Below are positions 40,502 to 52,009 of a stretch of 64,000 nt of DNA, piece after piece. The DNA is taken from contig OZ024666.1 in the NCBI GenBank assembly GCA_964016415.1, positions 2,709,310-2,773,309 of the forward strand, written 5' to 3'. Numbering within the stretch: position 1 is the first letter of the stretch; the number at the start of each line of letters is the position of its first letter. Made by a program: the position numbers and the translations under genes. The notes beneath the pieces are model-generated. The model saw only the letters and a program-made list of their open reading frames with translations. It did no database searches and was not told the origin of the DNA. Source of the stretch: Erwinia sp. (GTDB taxonomy: Bacteria; Pseudomonadota; Gammaproteobacteria; Enterobacterales; Enterobacteriaceae).

Positions 40502-41554
40502 ATGACAACAACACATGCTTATGCTGCGCAGAGTGCTCAATCAAAACTGGCACCCTTTCAATATCAACCACGCGCGTTGCGCCCGCACGACGTACAGATC
40601 GAAATTATGTACTGTGGTGTCTGCCATTCAGATATCCACCAGGCGCGCGATGAATGGCGAAATACCCTGTTCCCGCTAGTACCGGGCCACGAAATTGTGG
40701 GGCGAGTCACCGCAGTCGGCGAGCATTGCGGAAAATATCAGCCTGGTGATTTAGTCGGTGTTGGCTGTCTGGTCGACTCCTGTCGCACTTGTGACAGCTG
40801 TGAAGAGGGACTGGAACAATATTGCGAAGAGGGCTTTACCGGAACGTATAACGGAAAAGACCGTGAGAGTGGCGCAGTCACATTTGGCGGTTATGCGACG
40901 CAAATCGTCGTCGATGAGGACTTTGTGTTACGTATTCCCGAAAACCTCGACCCTGCTGGCGCAGCACCTTTGTTGTGTGCTGGTATCACCACCTTTTCAC
41001 CACTGCATCACTGGGGCGTAGGTCCTGGCAAAAAGGTAGGGATTGTCGGTCTTGGTGGACTGGGACATATGGGGGTTAAAATTGCCCATGCCATGGGAGC
41101 GCATGTAGTGCTTTTCACCACCTCGCAAAGTAAAGTGGCCGATGGTAAAAGACTGGGTGCTGATGAAGTAGTGATTTCAAAAGATCCTGAGCAGATGGCT
41201 GCCCACACCAACAGTTTCGATTTTATTCTCAACACGGTGGCTGCACAGCATGATTTGAATCCGTTTGTCAGCCTGCTGCGTCGCGATGGCACCATGACGC
41301 TGGTTGGTGCACCAGAACATGACCATCCTGCCCCGAATGTTTTTAACTTGATTATGAAACGACGCTCCATCGCTGGCTCGTTAATTGGCGGTATTAAAGA
41401 GACTCAGGAGATGCTCGATTTTTGTGGTAAGCATAATCTGACCGCCGATATTGAGATGATCAAAATGGATGAAATTAATGAAGCCTATGAACGTATGCTA
41501 AAAAGTGACGTGAAATACCGTTTCGTCATCGATATTGATACATTACGCGATTGA
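40502..41554 (+). CDS. yahK: Zinc-dependent aldehyde reductase YahK-like
   Basis: This 350-residue medium-chain zinc alcohol dehydrogenase belongs to the cinnamyl-alcohol dehydrogenase group and is close to E. coli YahK, a broad NADPH aldehyde reductase. Catalytic zinc ligands are in CGVCHSDIH, GHEIVG and the later Cys of LLCAGITT. The structural zinc has four Cys in CRTCDSCEEGLEQYC. The coenzyme motif is GLGGLGHMGVKIA. GGAGA precedes the ATG. It is a single gene between uvrA and the truncated aldolase; in E. coli yahK lies elsewhere. Confidence 0.92.
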   Translation: MTTTHAYAAQSAQSKLAPFQYQPRALRPHDVQIEIMYCGVCHSDIHQARDEWRNTLFPLVPGHEIVGRVTAVGEHCGKYQPGDLVGVGCLVDSCRTCDSCEEGLEQYCEEGFTGTYNGKDRESGAVTFGGYATQIVVDEDFVLRIPENLDPAGAAPLLCAGITTFSPLHHWGVGPGKKVGIVGLGGLGHMGVKIAHAMGAHVVLFTTSQSKVADGKRLGADEVVISKDPEQMAAHTNSFDFILNTVAAQHDLNPFVSLLRRDGTMTLVGAPEHDHPAPNVFNLIMKRRSIAGSLIGGIKETQEMLDFCGKHNLTADIEMIKMDEINEAYERMLKSDVKYRFVIDIDTLRD

Positions 41555-41933
41555 TCTAATCTGTTCTGAATAATCGCAAGCTCACAATGACGGTAATACC
41601 TGGCTATTACCGTCATCTGAGTGAGCCAACAGATACACTACCCCGTTACAGCCATTTTTTAATTATCGGCACAAATCCTCACTGATTTCTCAACACCCAT
41701 CCCTTCCTTTTCCGTAGCAGATGAACTGTGTACTGACTTACGCAAAGCCGGTGGGAATATCTTCAGTCTGAAATGAAGATGATAGCCAATGGAGGCTGAG
41801 ACAGAGAGATGTCGATAATGCGGGAGAAATTTTGCCGCCTCAGGAGGCGGCAGTAACAGATGCAAAAAACATCTTCTCAGATATTTTGCTATGGTGGAAC
41901 ACCATAGCGTAAGTCTGGCACAAACTGAGCGGG
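41555..41933. other. Intergenic region with two hairpins
   Basis: About 380 bases without a gene. A perfect 11-base inverted repeat (TGACGGTAATA with its complement, 41588-41615) follows yahK and may end its transcript. A perfect 9-base repeat (GCTATGGTG/CACCATAGC, 41888-41908) lies just past the end of the aldolase remnant. Neither has a T run. Confidence 0.5.
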
Positions 41934-42258
41934 TTAAAGCCGTCCGGCACTGCCACAGATTCTGATTTTTTCCTCTACTACACGTTTCATCGCCTGTTTA
42001 CCCGGCACCAGATAATCACGGGGATCATTGGCCCCGGGATTCTCACGAAAGAAGGTCTTTACTGCATCAGAAAAAGCAATTTTAAGCTCTGTCGCAACAT
42101 TGACCTTACAGATCCCTGACTCGATCGACTGACGCAACATGCTTTCCGGAATGCCGGAAGCACCATGCAACACCAGTGGAATATCAACCTGCTGACGAAT
42201 GTGCGACAACCGGGGGAAATCAAGCACTGGTTCGCCCTGATACATACCATGGGCAGAG
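41934..42258 (-). pseudogene. Tagatose-bisphosphate aldolase (GatY/KbaY-type) C-terminal remnant
   Basis: Only the last ~107 codons remain, and the 5' part is replaced by an IS element. The residual reading AHGMYQGEPVLDFPRL, VDIPLVLHGASGIPE, then CKVNVATELKIAF and NDPRDYLVPGKQAMKRVV is the C-terminal half of class II D-tagatose-1,6-bisphosphate aldolase. The catalytic zinc and Asp region of the N-terminal half is missing, so it is inactive. It was probably part of a galactitol/N-acetylgalactosamine-type pathway, together with the DeoR regulator remnant on the other side of the IS. Confidence 0.88.
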
Positions 42259-42330
42259 TGTAGTGGCACACTGAATTTGGCCACCTGAGCAGAGGTGATA
42301 TACTCACCTCAACATCTTATAGGTGAACCA

Positions 42331-43495
<1,165 letters not shown>

Positions 43496-43503
43496 CCACT
43501 ACA

Positions 43504-44134
43504 CTTCCATGGTGGCGCAGCCCGCCTGGCCTCCTCTTCTGCGGTACCGATCGTCCATGAGATGCAGGAAGTCAGTCTCACAGAACGCTATTCACTGGCG
43601 GTTGATCCGAAAAAACGGATTGCCCTTGCGGCGGCGAAATGTGTCAAAGAGGGCGATACGGTGATTCTCGATAGCGGGAGTACCACTAAACTTATCGCCG
43701 AAGTGCTGCTGCAAATTCAGAATATTACGGTGATCACGAATAATCTCCCGGCGGCCATGCTACTGGCGGGCAACAGTGATATTACGCTGGTTGTATGTGG
43801 CGGTACGCTACGGCATAAAACCATTTCACTGCACGGCAGTATTGCTGGGTTCGCGTTAAGAGAGGTATGTGCTGACATTATGTTTGTCGGTGCCGATGGC
43901 CTTGATTGTGAAAATGGCATTACTACTTTCAACGAAGGCTATGCCATCAGCAGTGTTATGGCCGCAGCAGCACAGCAGGTGGTGGTGGTCACTGATGCCA
44001 GCAAATTTTATCGTAAAGGGTTTAACATTGTCCTGCCGGTTAATGAAATTGATATCATCATTACCGATGAGGCTGCTCCTGAAGAAGCCGTCCAGCGGTT
44101 GAGAAATGAGGGGAAAAAAGTCATTCTTACCTGA
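43504..44134 (+). pseudogene. DeoR-family sugar regulator (AgaR/GatR-like), 5' truncated
   Basis: About 209 codons remain, in frame from 43505. The reading FHGGAARLASSS enters just after the DeoR helix-turn-helix, which has been lost to the IS junction. The C-terminal sensor domain is complete: KKRIALAAAKCVKEGDTVILDSGST, ITVITNNLPAAMLL, a VCGGTLRHKT phosphosugar-binding motif, FVGADGLDCENGITTFNE and VVVTDASKFYRKGF. Without the DNA-binding domain it cannot repress. It probably once controlled the neighbouring aldolase pathway in a divergent arrangement. Confidence 0.88.
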
Positions 44135-44209
44135 CGGGTAATGCGACTTTCCAGCGTTGATACTCTGCGGCCAACGTTCAGCCGCAAAGTGTCATCCCTG
44201 TGACCGAGA

Positions 44210-45403
44210 TTACATCACCGCTGCAAAGGCTTTAGCTACCTGAGTGACATTGTTGCTATTCAGCCCTGCCACACACATCCTGCCACTGGCGATCAGATAG
44301 ATCCCGAATTCATTACGCAAACGATCGACCTGCTCACTGCTCAATCCGGTATAACTGAACATACCACGCTGTTTCAGCAAATAGCTGAAGTCATGAGAGG
44401 GCAATTCAACCTGTAATGCCTCGGCCAGACTCTGGCGCATTGTGAGGATACGTTCACGCATTGCCTCGACTTCTGCCAGCCATGTCGTTCTCAGTGCATC
44501 ATCATTTAGCACCAGCGATACCACTTGTGCACCAAAATTAGGTGGACTGGAGTAGTTACGACGTATTGTGGCTTTCAACTGACCAAGCACGCACTCTGCT
44601 TCCTTCTTACTCTCACAGACCACAGAAAGGCCGCCGACACGTTCACCGTAGAGGGAGAAGATTTTAGAAAACGAATTACTGACCAATGCTGGCAATCCTG
44701 CGTGCGCCATTGCACGGATAGCATAACTGTCGGCAGTCATGCCCTGACCAAAACCCTGATAAGCAATATCAAGGAAAGGGATCAGCTGACGGACGCGCAA
44801 AATTTCAATCACGCGATCCCACTGCCCCTCGTCAAGATCCGCCCCCGTTGGGTTGTGGCAACAGGGATGCAATAGCACAATGCTTTGTGGCGGCAGTGTC
44901 TGCAAGGTAGCAATAAAATCGTCAAACCTGACACCCTGAGTCTCAGCATCATACCAGGGATAAGTATTAACCTGAAAACCAGCCCCGGAAAAAATTGCCA
45001 CATGATTTTCCCAGGTAGGATCACTCACCCACACCTGCGAAGCGGGGAAGTAATGAAACAGAAAGTCAGCCCCCACTTTTAACGCACCAGAACCCCCCAC
45101 CGTCTGGATGGTAGCAATTCGCCCGGCGGTTAACATCGGGTGTGTTTCGCCAAATAACAAAGGAGCAATCGCCTGACGGTAAGCGGTAAGACCTTCCATT
45201 GGCAGGTATAATGAAGCATCGCGCGTGCTATCTCCGAGGCGTTTTTCCGCTTCTGCTACGCTGGCTAACTGCGGGATGATGCCCTGTTCGTCATAATATA
45301 ATCCGATGCTCAAATTCACTTTCTCTGGACGTGTATCCTGCCTGAAAACCTCCATCAGCGAAAGAATGGGATCACCAGCATAAGCATCAACGTTTTGAAA
45401 CAC
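44210..45403 (-). CDS. tyrB: Aromatic amino acid aminotransferase TyrB
   Basis: This 397-residue PLP-dependent aminotransferase makes the final step of tyrosine and phenylalanine synthesis and also acts on leucine and aspartate. The PLP Lys lies in [18 protein letters not shown], the substrate carboxylate Arg in SGRMCVAGL, and [12 protein letters not shown] is intact. The start is a GTG ([13 protein letters not shown] follows), as in E. coli tyrB, with AAGGAGAT at good distance; an ATG seven codons upstream overlaps that ribosome binding site and is less likely. In E. coli it is repressed by TyrR. Confidence 0.96.
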   Translation of the reverse strand: MFQNVDAYAGDPILSLMEVFRQDTRPEKVNLSIGLYYDEQGIIPQLASVAEAEKRLGDSTRDASLYLPMEGLTAYRQAIAPLLFGETHPMLTAGRIATIQTVGGSGALKVGADFLFHYFPASQVWVSDPTWENHVAIFSGAGFQVNTYPWYDAETQGVRFDDFIATLQTLPPQSIVLLHPCCHNPTGADLDEGQWDRVIEILRVRQLIPFLDIAYQGFGQGMTADSYAIRAMAHAGLPALVSNSFSKIFSLYGERVGGLSVVCESKKEAECVLGQLKATIRRNYSSPPNFGAQVVSLVLNDDALRTTWLAEVEAMRERILTMRQSLAEALQVELPSHDFSYLLKQRGMFSYTGLSSEQVDRLRNEFGIYLIASGRMCVAGLNSNNVTQVAKAFAAVM

Positions 45404-45468
45404 AGTAAAGATCTCCTTAATCATTAATTTCAGCGTAACAGCGGTGGTAATGAGGCAGTGACTGCCTG

Positions 45469-46089
45469 TCAGGAAGCCTCATAGCGTCCTGGTCGGTGGT
45501 TCATGGCAATGATTAAATTGAGGATCACCGCTCCCACAATAGAAACCAGTAACATCAACGGTGACACTACCAGCAACGAGATGAGGACGATGACCACATC
45601 GATGGCCATTTGGAATTTCCCTGCCCGTATACCGTAACGATCCTGCAGCCATAAAGCCAGTATGTTGATCCCCCCGAGGCTGGCTTTATGACGAAAAAGA
45701 ACGATAAAACCAATGCCAATGATCACATTTCCCATCAGGGTGGCATAAATCGGGTTAAGATCGGAGAAGTGAATAAATAAAGGGTGCAGAAAAGTAAACA
45801 GGGAGACCAGACCGACTGCGGTGAAAGTCTTTAATGTAAAACCCCATCCCATACGGCGGATAGCCAACCAGTAGAATGGCAGATTAATCACGAAAAACAC
45901 TACGCCAAAAGGTATGTGTGTCATATAAGTGATAACAATTGCCAGTCCGGCAGTGCCTCCACTCAGCGCACCAGACTGTTTGAGTAACATCAGACCAAAC
46001 GAAATCATCAGTGTACCGAGCAGCAGTGCCAGCACATCTTCTGTACGGGTATGCGGTATTTTTACCGTATCGACGACATTATCCATCAT
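45469..46089 (-). CDS. YitT-family inner membrane protein
   Basis: This 206-residue polytopic protein has about five or six hydrophobic helices ([74 protein letters not shown]). The [14 protein letters not shown] motif is typical of the YitT/DUF161 integral membrane family. Function is not established; no transport substrate can be named. A Lrp-type regulator gene lies 284 bases upstream on the same strand. E. coli has alr, not these two genes, between dnaB and tyrB. Confidence 0.85.
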   Translation of the reverse strand: MMDNVVDTVKIPHTRTEDVLALLLGTLMISFGLMLLKQSGALSGGTAGLAIVITYMTHIPFGVVFFVINLPFYWLAIRRMGWGFTLKTFTAVGLVSLFTFLHPLFIHFSDLNPIYATLMGNVIIGIGFIVLFRHKASLGGINILALWLQDRYGIRAGKFQMAIDVVIVLISLLVVSPLMLLVSIVGAVILNLIIAMNHRPGRYEAS

Positions 46090-46373
46090 TTAGTTTCTCA
46101 TTTTTTGCAGAACACCACGTCAATAGCCCTTAGCATCCGAACTTGATGGTATTACAACGTTAGGGGAAAGTGTGAAGCGTGGTCATTCACCGCCACGTAA
46201 AACACAGGCCCCGGTGAACGGAAATGACAACAAGTACACATTGCGCAATAATAGCTTAAAAACGCACGATTCGCTCACCGAATGACAGTTAAATACACAA
46301 GTAATTAACATAAGCACGATTAAGGATGAGGTTGGTGGCGGGAATAGCGAGGCGGGGTCCTGAAACCAGTGAG

Positions 46374-46850
46374 TTATCCTGCCTCACAGGCTCCCGGCAG
46401 TATCAGGCCATTTTCTTTCACTCTTTCCAGTACCACAGAGGTTTTCACATGCGCGACACTCTGACTGGCAGAGACCAGACGACTGATCAACGCACTCAGG
46501 GCGGCTAAATCGGTTACCGCTACTTTTAGCAGATAATCCGCATCGCCGGTTGTTTTATACACATCGGTGATCTCTGTGGTAAGCGTAATCATCTGATGAA
46601 AATGCGTCACGGTACTTTCGGTGTGGTTTAATAAGCGAACTTCAATTAATCCGATAATGGCCAGTCCTGAAGCTGCAGGCAGAATTTGCGCATGGTAGCC
46701 CATGATTATCCCCGCCTCTTCAAGCTGGATTCTGCGGCGCGAGCACTGGGAAGCAGAGAGCCCAACGCTTTCGCCCAGCTCCTGATTAGTCAGACGCCCA
46801 TTTTCTTTTAACAGCGTTAAAATTACCTGGTCATACTCATCAATCAGCAT
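46374..46850 (-). CDS. Lrp/AsnC-family transcriptional regulator
   Basis: This is a 158-residue feast/famine regulator. The N-terminal helix-turn-helix (DEYDQVILTLLKENGRLTNQELGESVGLSASQCSRRR) and the C-terminal RAM ligand domain (LIEVRLLNH through VYKTTGDADYLLKVAVTDL) are complete. Such proteins sense an amino acid and often control a nearby transporter or catabolic gene; the adjacent YitT-type membrane protein is the obvious candidate target, by inference. It is located between dnaB and tyrB. Confidence 0.93.
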   Translation of the reverse strand: MLIDEYDQVILTLLKENGRLTNQELGESVGLSASQCSRRRIQLEEAGIIMGYHAQILPAASGLAIIGLIEVRLLNHTESTVTHFHQMITLTTEITDVYKTTGDADYLLKVAVTDLAALSALISRLVSASQSVAHVKTSVVLERVKENGLILPGACEAG

Positions 46851-46909
46851 ATTTATTGTCTCTCTGTCGTCTTAGCCTGTGGCTTTTCGTTACAGCCATC
46901 GGATGCCGG

Positions 46910-48325
46910 TTACTCGCCGTCATATTGTGGCCCGGCGTAATTATCAAAACGTGACCATTGCCCATTAAACGTCAGACGAACCGTACCTATCGGACCATTA
47001 CGTTGTTTACCCAGAATAATTTCTGCCACACCTTTCAGATCGCTATTTTCGTGATAAACCTCGTCACGGTAGATAAACATAATCAGGTCAGCATCCTGCT
47101 CGATTGAACCGGATTCACGTAAATCAGAGTTGACCGGCCGCTTATCGGCACGTTGTTCAAGCGAACGGTTCAACTGAGACAACGCCACGACCGGCACCTG
47201 TAGCTCTTTAGCCAGCGCTTTCAGTGAGCGCGAAATTTCAGCGATCTCCAGAGTACGGTTATCTGAGAGTGAAGGCACTCGCATTAACTGCAGGTAGTCG
47301 ATCATAATCAGGCTTAAGCCACCATGCTCACGGAAAACCCGCCGGGCGCGGGAACGTACCTCTGTCGGGGTTAAACCAGATGAGTCATCAATGAACATAT
47401 TCTTCTTTTCCAGCAGAATACCCATGGTGCTGGAAATTCGCGCCCAATCTTCATCATCCAGTTGACCGGTACGAATACGGGTCTGATCAACGCGCGACAG
47501 GGAAGCCAGCATACGCATCATCAGCTGCTCACCGGGCATCTCCAGGCTGAAAATTAGCACCGGTTTGTCCTGCAACATCGCTGCATTTTCGCACAAGTTC
47601 ATGGCGAAGGTGGTTTTACCCATTGAAGGACGCGCCGCAACAATGACCAAGTCTGAGCGCTGCAGTCCGGCGGTTTTCTTGTTCAAATCCGGATAACCCG
47701 TATCCACGCCAGTGACGCCATCATGCGGCGTCTGATAAAGTGATTCAATACGGGAGATCGTCGCTTCAAGAATTTGATCGACGCTTTTCGGGCCTTCATC
47801 TTTGTTTGCCCGATTTTCAGCAATCTGAAATACCCGTGACTCCGCCAGGTCGAGCAAATCTTCGCTACTGCGCCCTTGTGGATCATAGCCTGCATCCGCA
47901 ATTTCATTGGCAACAGCGATCATCTCTCTGACCACTGCCCTTTCACGAATGATATCCGCATAGGCCCCGATGTTAGCAGCACCCGGCGTATTTTTTGCCA
48001 GTTCTGCCAGATAAGCAAAACCGCCCACCAGACTCAACTCGCCACGCGTCTCCATCGATTCTGAAAGGGTTATCAAATCGATCGGTTTTCCCAGTTCGAG
48101 TAAACGGTGCATTTCGCTGAAGATCATGCGATGCGGCCGACTGAAAAAATCCTGTGCCACTACACGTTCGGCAACATTATCCCAGCGCTCGTTATCCAGC
48201 ATCAACCCCCCGAGGACTGACTGTTCAGCTTCCAGCGAGTGCGGGGGGAGTTTCAGTCCCTCGACCTGCCGATCACGCGGTTCCCGGGGCTGATTTGATT
48301 TGTTCGTGGGTTTGTTTGCTGCCAT
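46910..48325 (-). CDS. dnaB: Replicative DNA helicase DnaB
   Basis: This 471-residue hexameric 5'-3' helicase acts at the replication fork and is the same length as in E. coli. The N-terminal DnaG-interacting domain (PHSLEAEQSVLGGLMLDNERW) is followed by a linker and the RecA-like ATPase domain with Walker A ARPSMGKTTFAMN and Walker B LIMIDYLQLM. The start at MAANKPTNKSN was taken by homology over an upstream open extension. It is divergent from qor, as in E. coli. Confidence 0.98.
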   Translation of the reverse strand: MAANKPTNKSNQPREPRDRQVEGLKLPPHSLEAEQSVLGGLMLDNERWDNVAERVVAQDFFSRPHRMIFSEMHRLLELGKPIDLITLSESMETRGELSLVGGFAYLAELAKNTPGAANIGAYADIIRERAVVREMIAVANEIADAGYDPQGRSSEDLLDLAESRVFQIAENRANKDEGPKSVDQILEATISRIESLYQTPHDGVTGVDTGYPDLNKKTAGLQRSDLVIVAARPSMGKTTFAMNLCENAAMLQDKPVLIFSLEMPGEQLMMRMLASLSRVDQTRIRTGQLDDEDWARISSTMGILLEKKNMFIDDSSGLTPTEVRSRARRVFREHGGLSLIMIDYLQLMRVPSLSDNRTLEIAEISRSLKALAKELQVPVVALSQLNRSLEQRADKRPVNSDLRESGSIEQDADLIMFIYRDEVYHENSDLKGVAEIILGKQRNGPIGTVRLTFNGQWSRFDNYAGPQYDGE

Positions 48326-48428
48326 AGTATTGCCGTACCCGAAGCTGAAAAAGGGAGCGGCGAGTATAACTGTTTGACAGCGCCTCGTCCTCTTTCTCGT
48401 TTCCGTCTGTTTTGCAATGGTGATAATG

Positions 48429-49409
48429 ATGGCTAAACGCATACAAATTTCCAGACACGGTGGCCCCGAAGTGATGCAATGGGTTGAGTGTGAGCCGCCA
48501 GAAGCAGGTCGCGGTGAGGTGTTAGTAGAAAACCGTGCTATTGGGATAAATTACATTGATACCTACATCCGTAGTGGTCTGTATAGCGCACCGTTGCCCT
48601 CTGGCATTGGCACCGAGGCTGCCGGGGTTGTGGTCAGCGTGGGTAGCGGCGTCAACGACTTCAAACCCGGTGACCGGGTCGTGTATGGTCAGTCCGCTCT
48701 CGGGGCTTACAGTGAATATCACACAGTGCCAGCTGACCGTCTGGTGACCTTGCCCGACTATATCAGTTTTGAACAGGCCGCTGCTGTATTTATGAAAGGG
48801 CTAACCGTACATTATCTGTTATGCGAAACCTACACTGTAGAAAAAGATGAGTGTTTTCTGTTTCATGCCGCAGCAGGAGGCGTCGGTCTGTTGGCATGAC
48901 AATGGGCAAAAGCACGAGGTGCAAGGCTGATCGGGACTGCAGGTTCGGCGGAGAAAGTGCAACGCGCACAAGCGGCTGGTGCCTGGGCTGTGATCAACTA
49001 TCATGAAGAGAATATCGTGCAGCAGCTGTTATCACTCACTGACGGTAAAAAAGTACGGGTAGTTTATGATTCTATAGGAAAAGCGACCTGGGAAGACTCT
49101 CTCAACTGCCTGCGACCCAGAGGACTAATGGTGAGTTTTGGCAACGCTTCTGGCCCGGTAACCGGAGTCGATTTAGCCTTACTGAATCAAAAAGGCTCTC
49201 TCTACGTGACGCGTCCCTCACTGAAAGATTATGTCACGTCACGCGACACTCTGGATATCGCCAGTCAGCAGCTGTTTGCACTCATGGCATCCGGGGCGAT
49301 CTCCGCAGAGATACCTGAACAGCAGCGTTTCCCGTTACGCGATGCTGTTCAGGCACATCGCCTGTTAGAAAGTCGTCAGACTCAGGGATCCTGCCTGTTG
49401 ATACCCTAA
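48429..49409 (+). pseudogene. qor: Quinone oxidoreductase Qor with in-frame TGA
   Basis: One frame of ~326 codons matches E. coli QOR end to end (AIGINYIDTYIRSGLYSAPLP, ALGAYSEYHTVPADRL, FHAAAGGVGLLA) but has a TGA at 48897-48899, where E. coli has Cys in the sequence LIACQWAKA. After it, the protein continues normally (QWAKARGARLIGTAGS to SRQTQGSCLLIP). The stop falls inside the NADPH-binding fold, so the truncated product should be inactive. Start chosen at ATGGCTAAACGC. It is divergent from dnaB. A selenocysteine reading of the TGA is unlikely (discussed in findings). Confidence 0.9.
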
Positions 49410-49451
49410 TCGTCTGGCAATGGCAGACCATTAAGACCAGGGTCTGCCAGA

Positions 49452-50486
49452 TTATCGCTCAGCCACTAATGACAGTGCATGCTTGACTGTATCCAGCCCG
49501 GCACCCGGTTTGTGGGCATTCTCACTGAGATAACGACGCCACTGACGGGCTCCAGGCACCCCCTGAAACAGCCCGAGCATATGGCGGGTAATGTGCCCAA
49601 GGTAAGTCCCCTGCGCCAGTTCACGGGCAATGTAGGGGTACATCGCTTCAACCACGTGAACCTGATCCAGCCCCGCCTGATCGTCCCCAAATAAATCACC
49701 ATCGACATGGGCCAGAAGTGAAGGATTCTGATAGGCTTCCCTTCCAACCATCACCCCGTCAACATGCTGAAGGTGTGTCTGTGCTTCGCTCAGGGTTTTG
49801 ATGCCGCCGTTGATGGCAATGGTCAGGCTCGGAAAGTCTCGCTTTAACTGGTAAACACGCTCATAGTCAAGCGGTGGCACTTCACGATTCTCTTTCGGAC
49901 TCAATCCTGAGAGCCAGGCCTTGCGTGCATGGATAATGAAAGTCTCACATCCACCGCGACCGGAAACCTGCTCAATAAAATCACACAAAAACGCATAACT
50001 GTCCTGATCATCGATTCCGATACGGGTTTTGACCGTAACCGGGATCGATACCGCTTGCCGCATTGCCGCCACAGCGTCAGCAACTAATGCCGCTTCAGCC
50101 ATAAGACAGGCGCCAAAGCGCCCGTTCTTTACCCGGTCAGAAGGACAGCCAACATTGAGATTAACTTCAGCATATCCACGCTGTTCAGCCAGTTTGGCGC
50201 AGTGTGCCAGTGCTGTTGCATCAAACCCGCCCAGTTGCAGGGCTACGGGTCCTTCAAGCGGATCCCATGCCAGATTATCCCCTTTACCGTGGATGATGGC
50301 ACCTGTCGTCACCATTTCAGTGTAAAGCAAGGCATTGCGAGTCAACTGTCGATGAAAGTAACGACAATGGCGATCCGTCCAGTCCAGCATCGGCGCAACG
50401 GAGAAGCGCTGCGGGTTGTATTGAGATGATTTATCAGGAACATCGCTGATGTTTTGCGGCTTTTTATTCTGTTTATTTTCGTGCAT
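49452..50486 (-). CDS. dusA: tRNA-dihydrouridine(20/20a) synthase DusA
   Basis: This 344-residue FMN enzyme reduces U20/U20a of tRNA with NADPH. The TIM-barrel domain begins [17 protein letters not shown]; the catalytic Cys is in [13 protein letters not shown] contacts appear in [27 protein letters not shown] and INGGIKTL. The C-terminal tRNA-binding helical domain ([26 protein letters not shown]) is intact. Length and sequence match E. coli DusA. The small neighbour pspG, found next to dusA in E. coli, is absent here. Confidence 0.96.
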   Translation of the reverse strand: MHENKQNKKPQNISDVPDKSSQYNPQRFSVAPMLDWTDRHCRYFHRQLTRNALLYTEMVTTGAIIHGKGDNLAWDPLEGPVALQLGGFDATALAHCAKLAEQRGYAEVNLNVGCPSDRVKNGRFGACLMAEAALVADAVAAMRQAVSIPVTVKTRIGIDDQDSYAFLCDFIEQVSGRGGCETFIIHARKAWLSGLSPKENREVPPLDYERVYQLKRDFPSLTIAINGGIKTLSEAQTHLQHVDGVMVGREAYQNPSLLAHVDGDLFGDDQAGLDQVHVVEAMYPYIARELAQGTYLGHITRHMLGLFQGVPGARQWRRYLSENAHKPGAGLDTVKHALSLVAER

Positions 50487-50635
50487 TTGAATTTTTTTCT
50501 TTATCAGGACACCCTAACTCTGTCGTCCTCAATACCTGAATTTGACAACAGACATGCTCAAGCTGCCGATTATACCATAGACAAGAAACGACAGCAGATG
50601 ATCTCTTCTCTTCATTGAATATCCGTTCGCAAGGA

Positions 50636-52006
50636 TTAGGGGAAAGTGGATGCCCCGCCAAACTCAAGATAAATCTTTGCCAGATTCTGGAGCTGGTTAA
50701 AACGGTTTTCATCCAGCAGCAACTCGGCCTGACGACGTTTCTCCTGGGCATCCAGCCAGAAGGAGATACGCGCCGCCCCCTGACGGTAGCGCACTTCATT
50801 GAATCTCTCTGACTTACGCGCAAGTTCAAGTGCCTCTCTCAGCCTTATTTCCTGCTCCAGCAGCTGATTGCGTAGAGAGAGCTCGTCTTCAATGCTGCTC
50901 ATCGCTTTATAAAGCGACTGTTTAAACTCCAGCACCCTTTGTTCATAATCGTTACGGGCAATTTTCACCTCCACGCCCCGCTGCCGCCACTCAAGGAACG
51001 GGAACGTCAGGTTCGCGCCAACCGAACCGAGTGGATTATGCAGAAACGTCAGCAGCGAGTTGCTGCTGGTATTAACAGCCCCGGTCAGGCTGAACGCAGG
51101 ATAGTATTGAGTACGCTGAATATCCACTGTGGCAAGCGCTTCACGCACCCGCCACTCTTTGGCACTGATATCGGGCCGCCGCATCAACACACTGGCAGGA
51201 ATATTCGCACTCACCTGTGGCAAAGTTCCCTGGGGGAGCTTTGCTGGCTCAACCACCCGATCACCTGGCGCGACGCCGAGCAATACTGTCTGCTGATTAA
51301 GCGCCTGCAGGCGTTCCCTCTGCAGAGCGGTAAGCCGGTTTTCCTGTGCCAGCAGGTTTTGTTGCGCGTCGACTACGTCCAGCGATGAGGCCCCGCCCGC
51401 CCGGTAGCGCGCCTCAGCAAGGTGCAGCGTCTTCCGGGCATAGCCAATGCTCTGCCGGAGCACATCGATCTGCTGGTTCACAAAGCCGATACGCCAGTAG
51501 TTGTTACTGGCCTCTGATAATAATGTCAGGCGTGCGGAACGTAAATCTTCTTCGGTGGCATGACTAGCCCACTCCGCAGCATCCCGCTGGCGGGCGATTT
51601 TACCCCAGAGATCTAATTCGTAGCTGGTACTGAGGCCGGCAGAGCTCTCTTTAAACCAGCCGGATGCATTGTTTATCTGGTTTTTTCCGTCCACTCCCAG
51701 CGTTCCTTTTAATCCTGGAGCGTTGGCAATACCGACTCTTTCCGCATCAAGTCGCGCCCGGTAAACCCGTAATACTGCGATAGCCACGTCGTTATTGTTC
51801 GCCATGACCTGCTGCAGCCACCTATCGAGATACGGGTCGTTGAACGCTTTCCAGTCAAACGGCCCCTGGTCACCAGCCACATGACTGTTGTTCCAACTGG
51901 CGGGATAGCTCACTTCCGGGGGGTGATAGTCGCTTTTAATCATATTTGCGCAGCCTGCACTGAGCGCAGCAGCAAGGCACAGAGCCAAAGGTGATAAAAT
52001 TTTCAT
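50636..52006 (-). CDS. Outer membrane efflux lipoprotein (NodT/OprM family)
   Basis: This is a 456-residue TolC-fold channel. A lipoprotein signal ends LAAALSAGC with acylated Cys19. Two repeated halves contain the OEP helices (RARLDAERVGIANAPGLK, RRPDISAKEWRVREALATVDIQRTQYYPAFSLTG, FLEWRQRGVEVKIARNDYEQRVLEFKQSL). It is the last gene of a three-gene export operon, three bases after the macB-like gene. It would form the outer-membrane duct for the MacAB-type pump, as OpmQ does for PvdRT in Pseudomonas. E. coli macAB instead uses TolC. Confidence 0.92.
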   Translation of the reverse strand: MKILSPLALCLAAALSAGCANMIKSDYHPPEVSYPASWNNSHVAGDQGPFDWKAFNDPYLDRWLQQVMANNNDVAIAVLRVYRARLDAERVGIANAPGLKGTLGVDGKNQINNASGWFKESSAGLSTSYELDLWGKIARQRDAAEWASHATEEDLRSARLTLLSEASNNYWRIGFVNQQIDVLRQSIGYARKTLHLAEARYRAGGASSLDVVDAQQNLLAQENRLTALQRERLQALNQQTVLLGVAPGDRVVEPAKLPQGTLPQVSANIPASVLMRRPDISAKEWRVREALATVDIQRTQYYPAFSLTGAVNTSSNSLLTFLHNPLGSVGANLTFPFLEWRQRGVEVKIARNDYEQRVLEFKQSLYKAMSSIEDELSLRNQLLEQEIRLREALELARKSERFNEVRYRQGAARISFWLDAQEKRRQAELLLDENRFNQLQNLAKIYLEFGGASTFP

Positions 52007-52009
52007 AGA

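Noticed and set aside
48897-48899. Selenocysteine reading of the TGA in qor
   Set aside because: No evident bSECIS directly downstream, no known selenoprotein in the QOR family, and other nearby genes have ordinary nonsense mutations. Kept only as a check in the findings.
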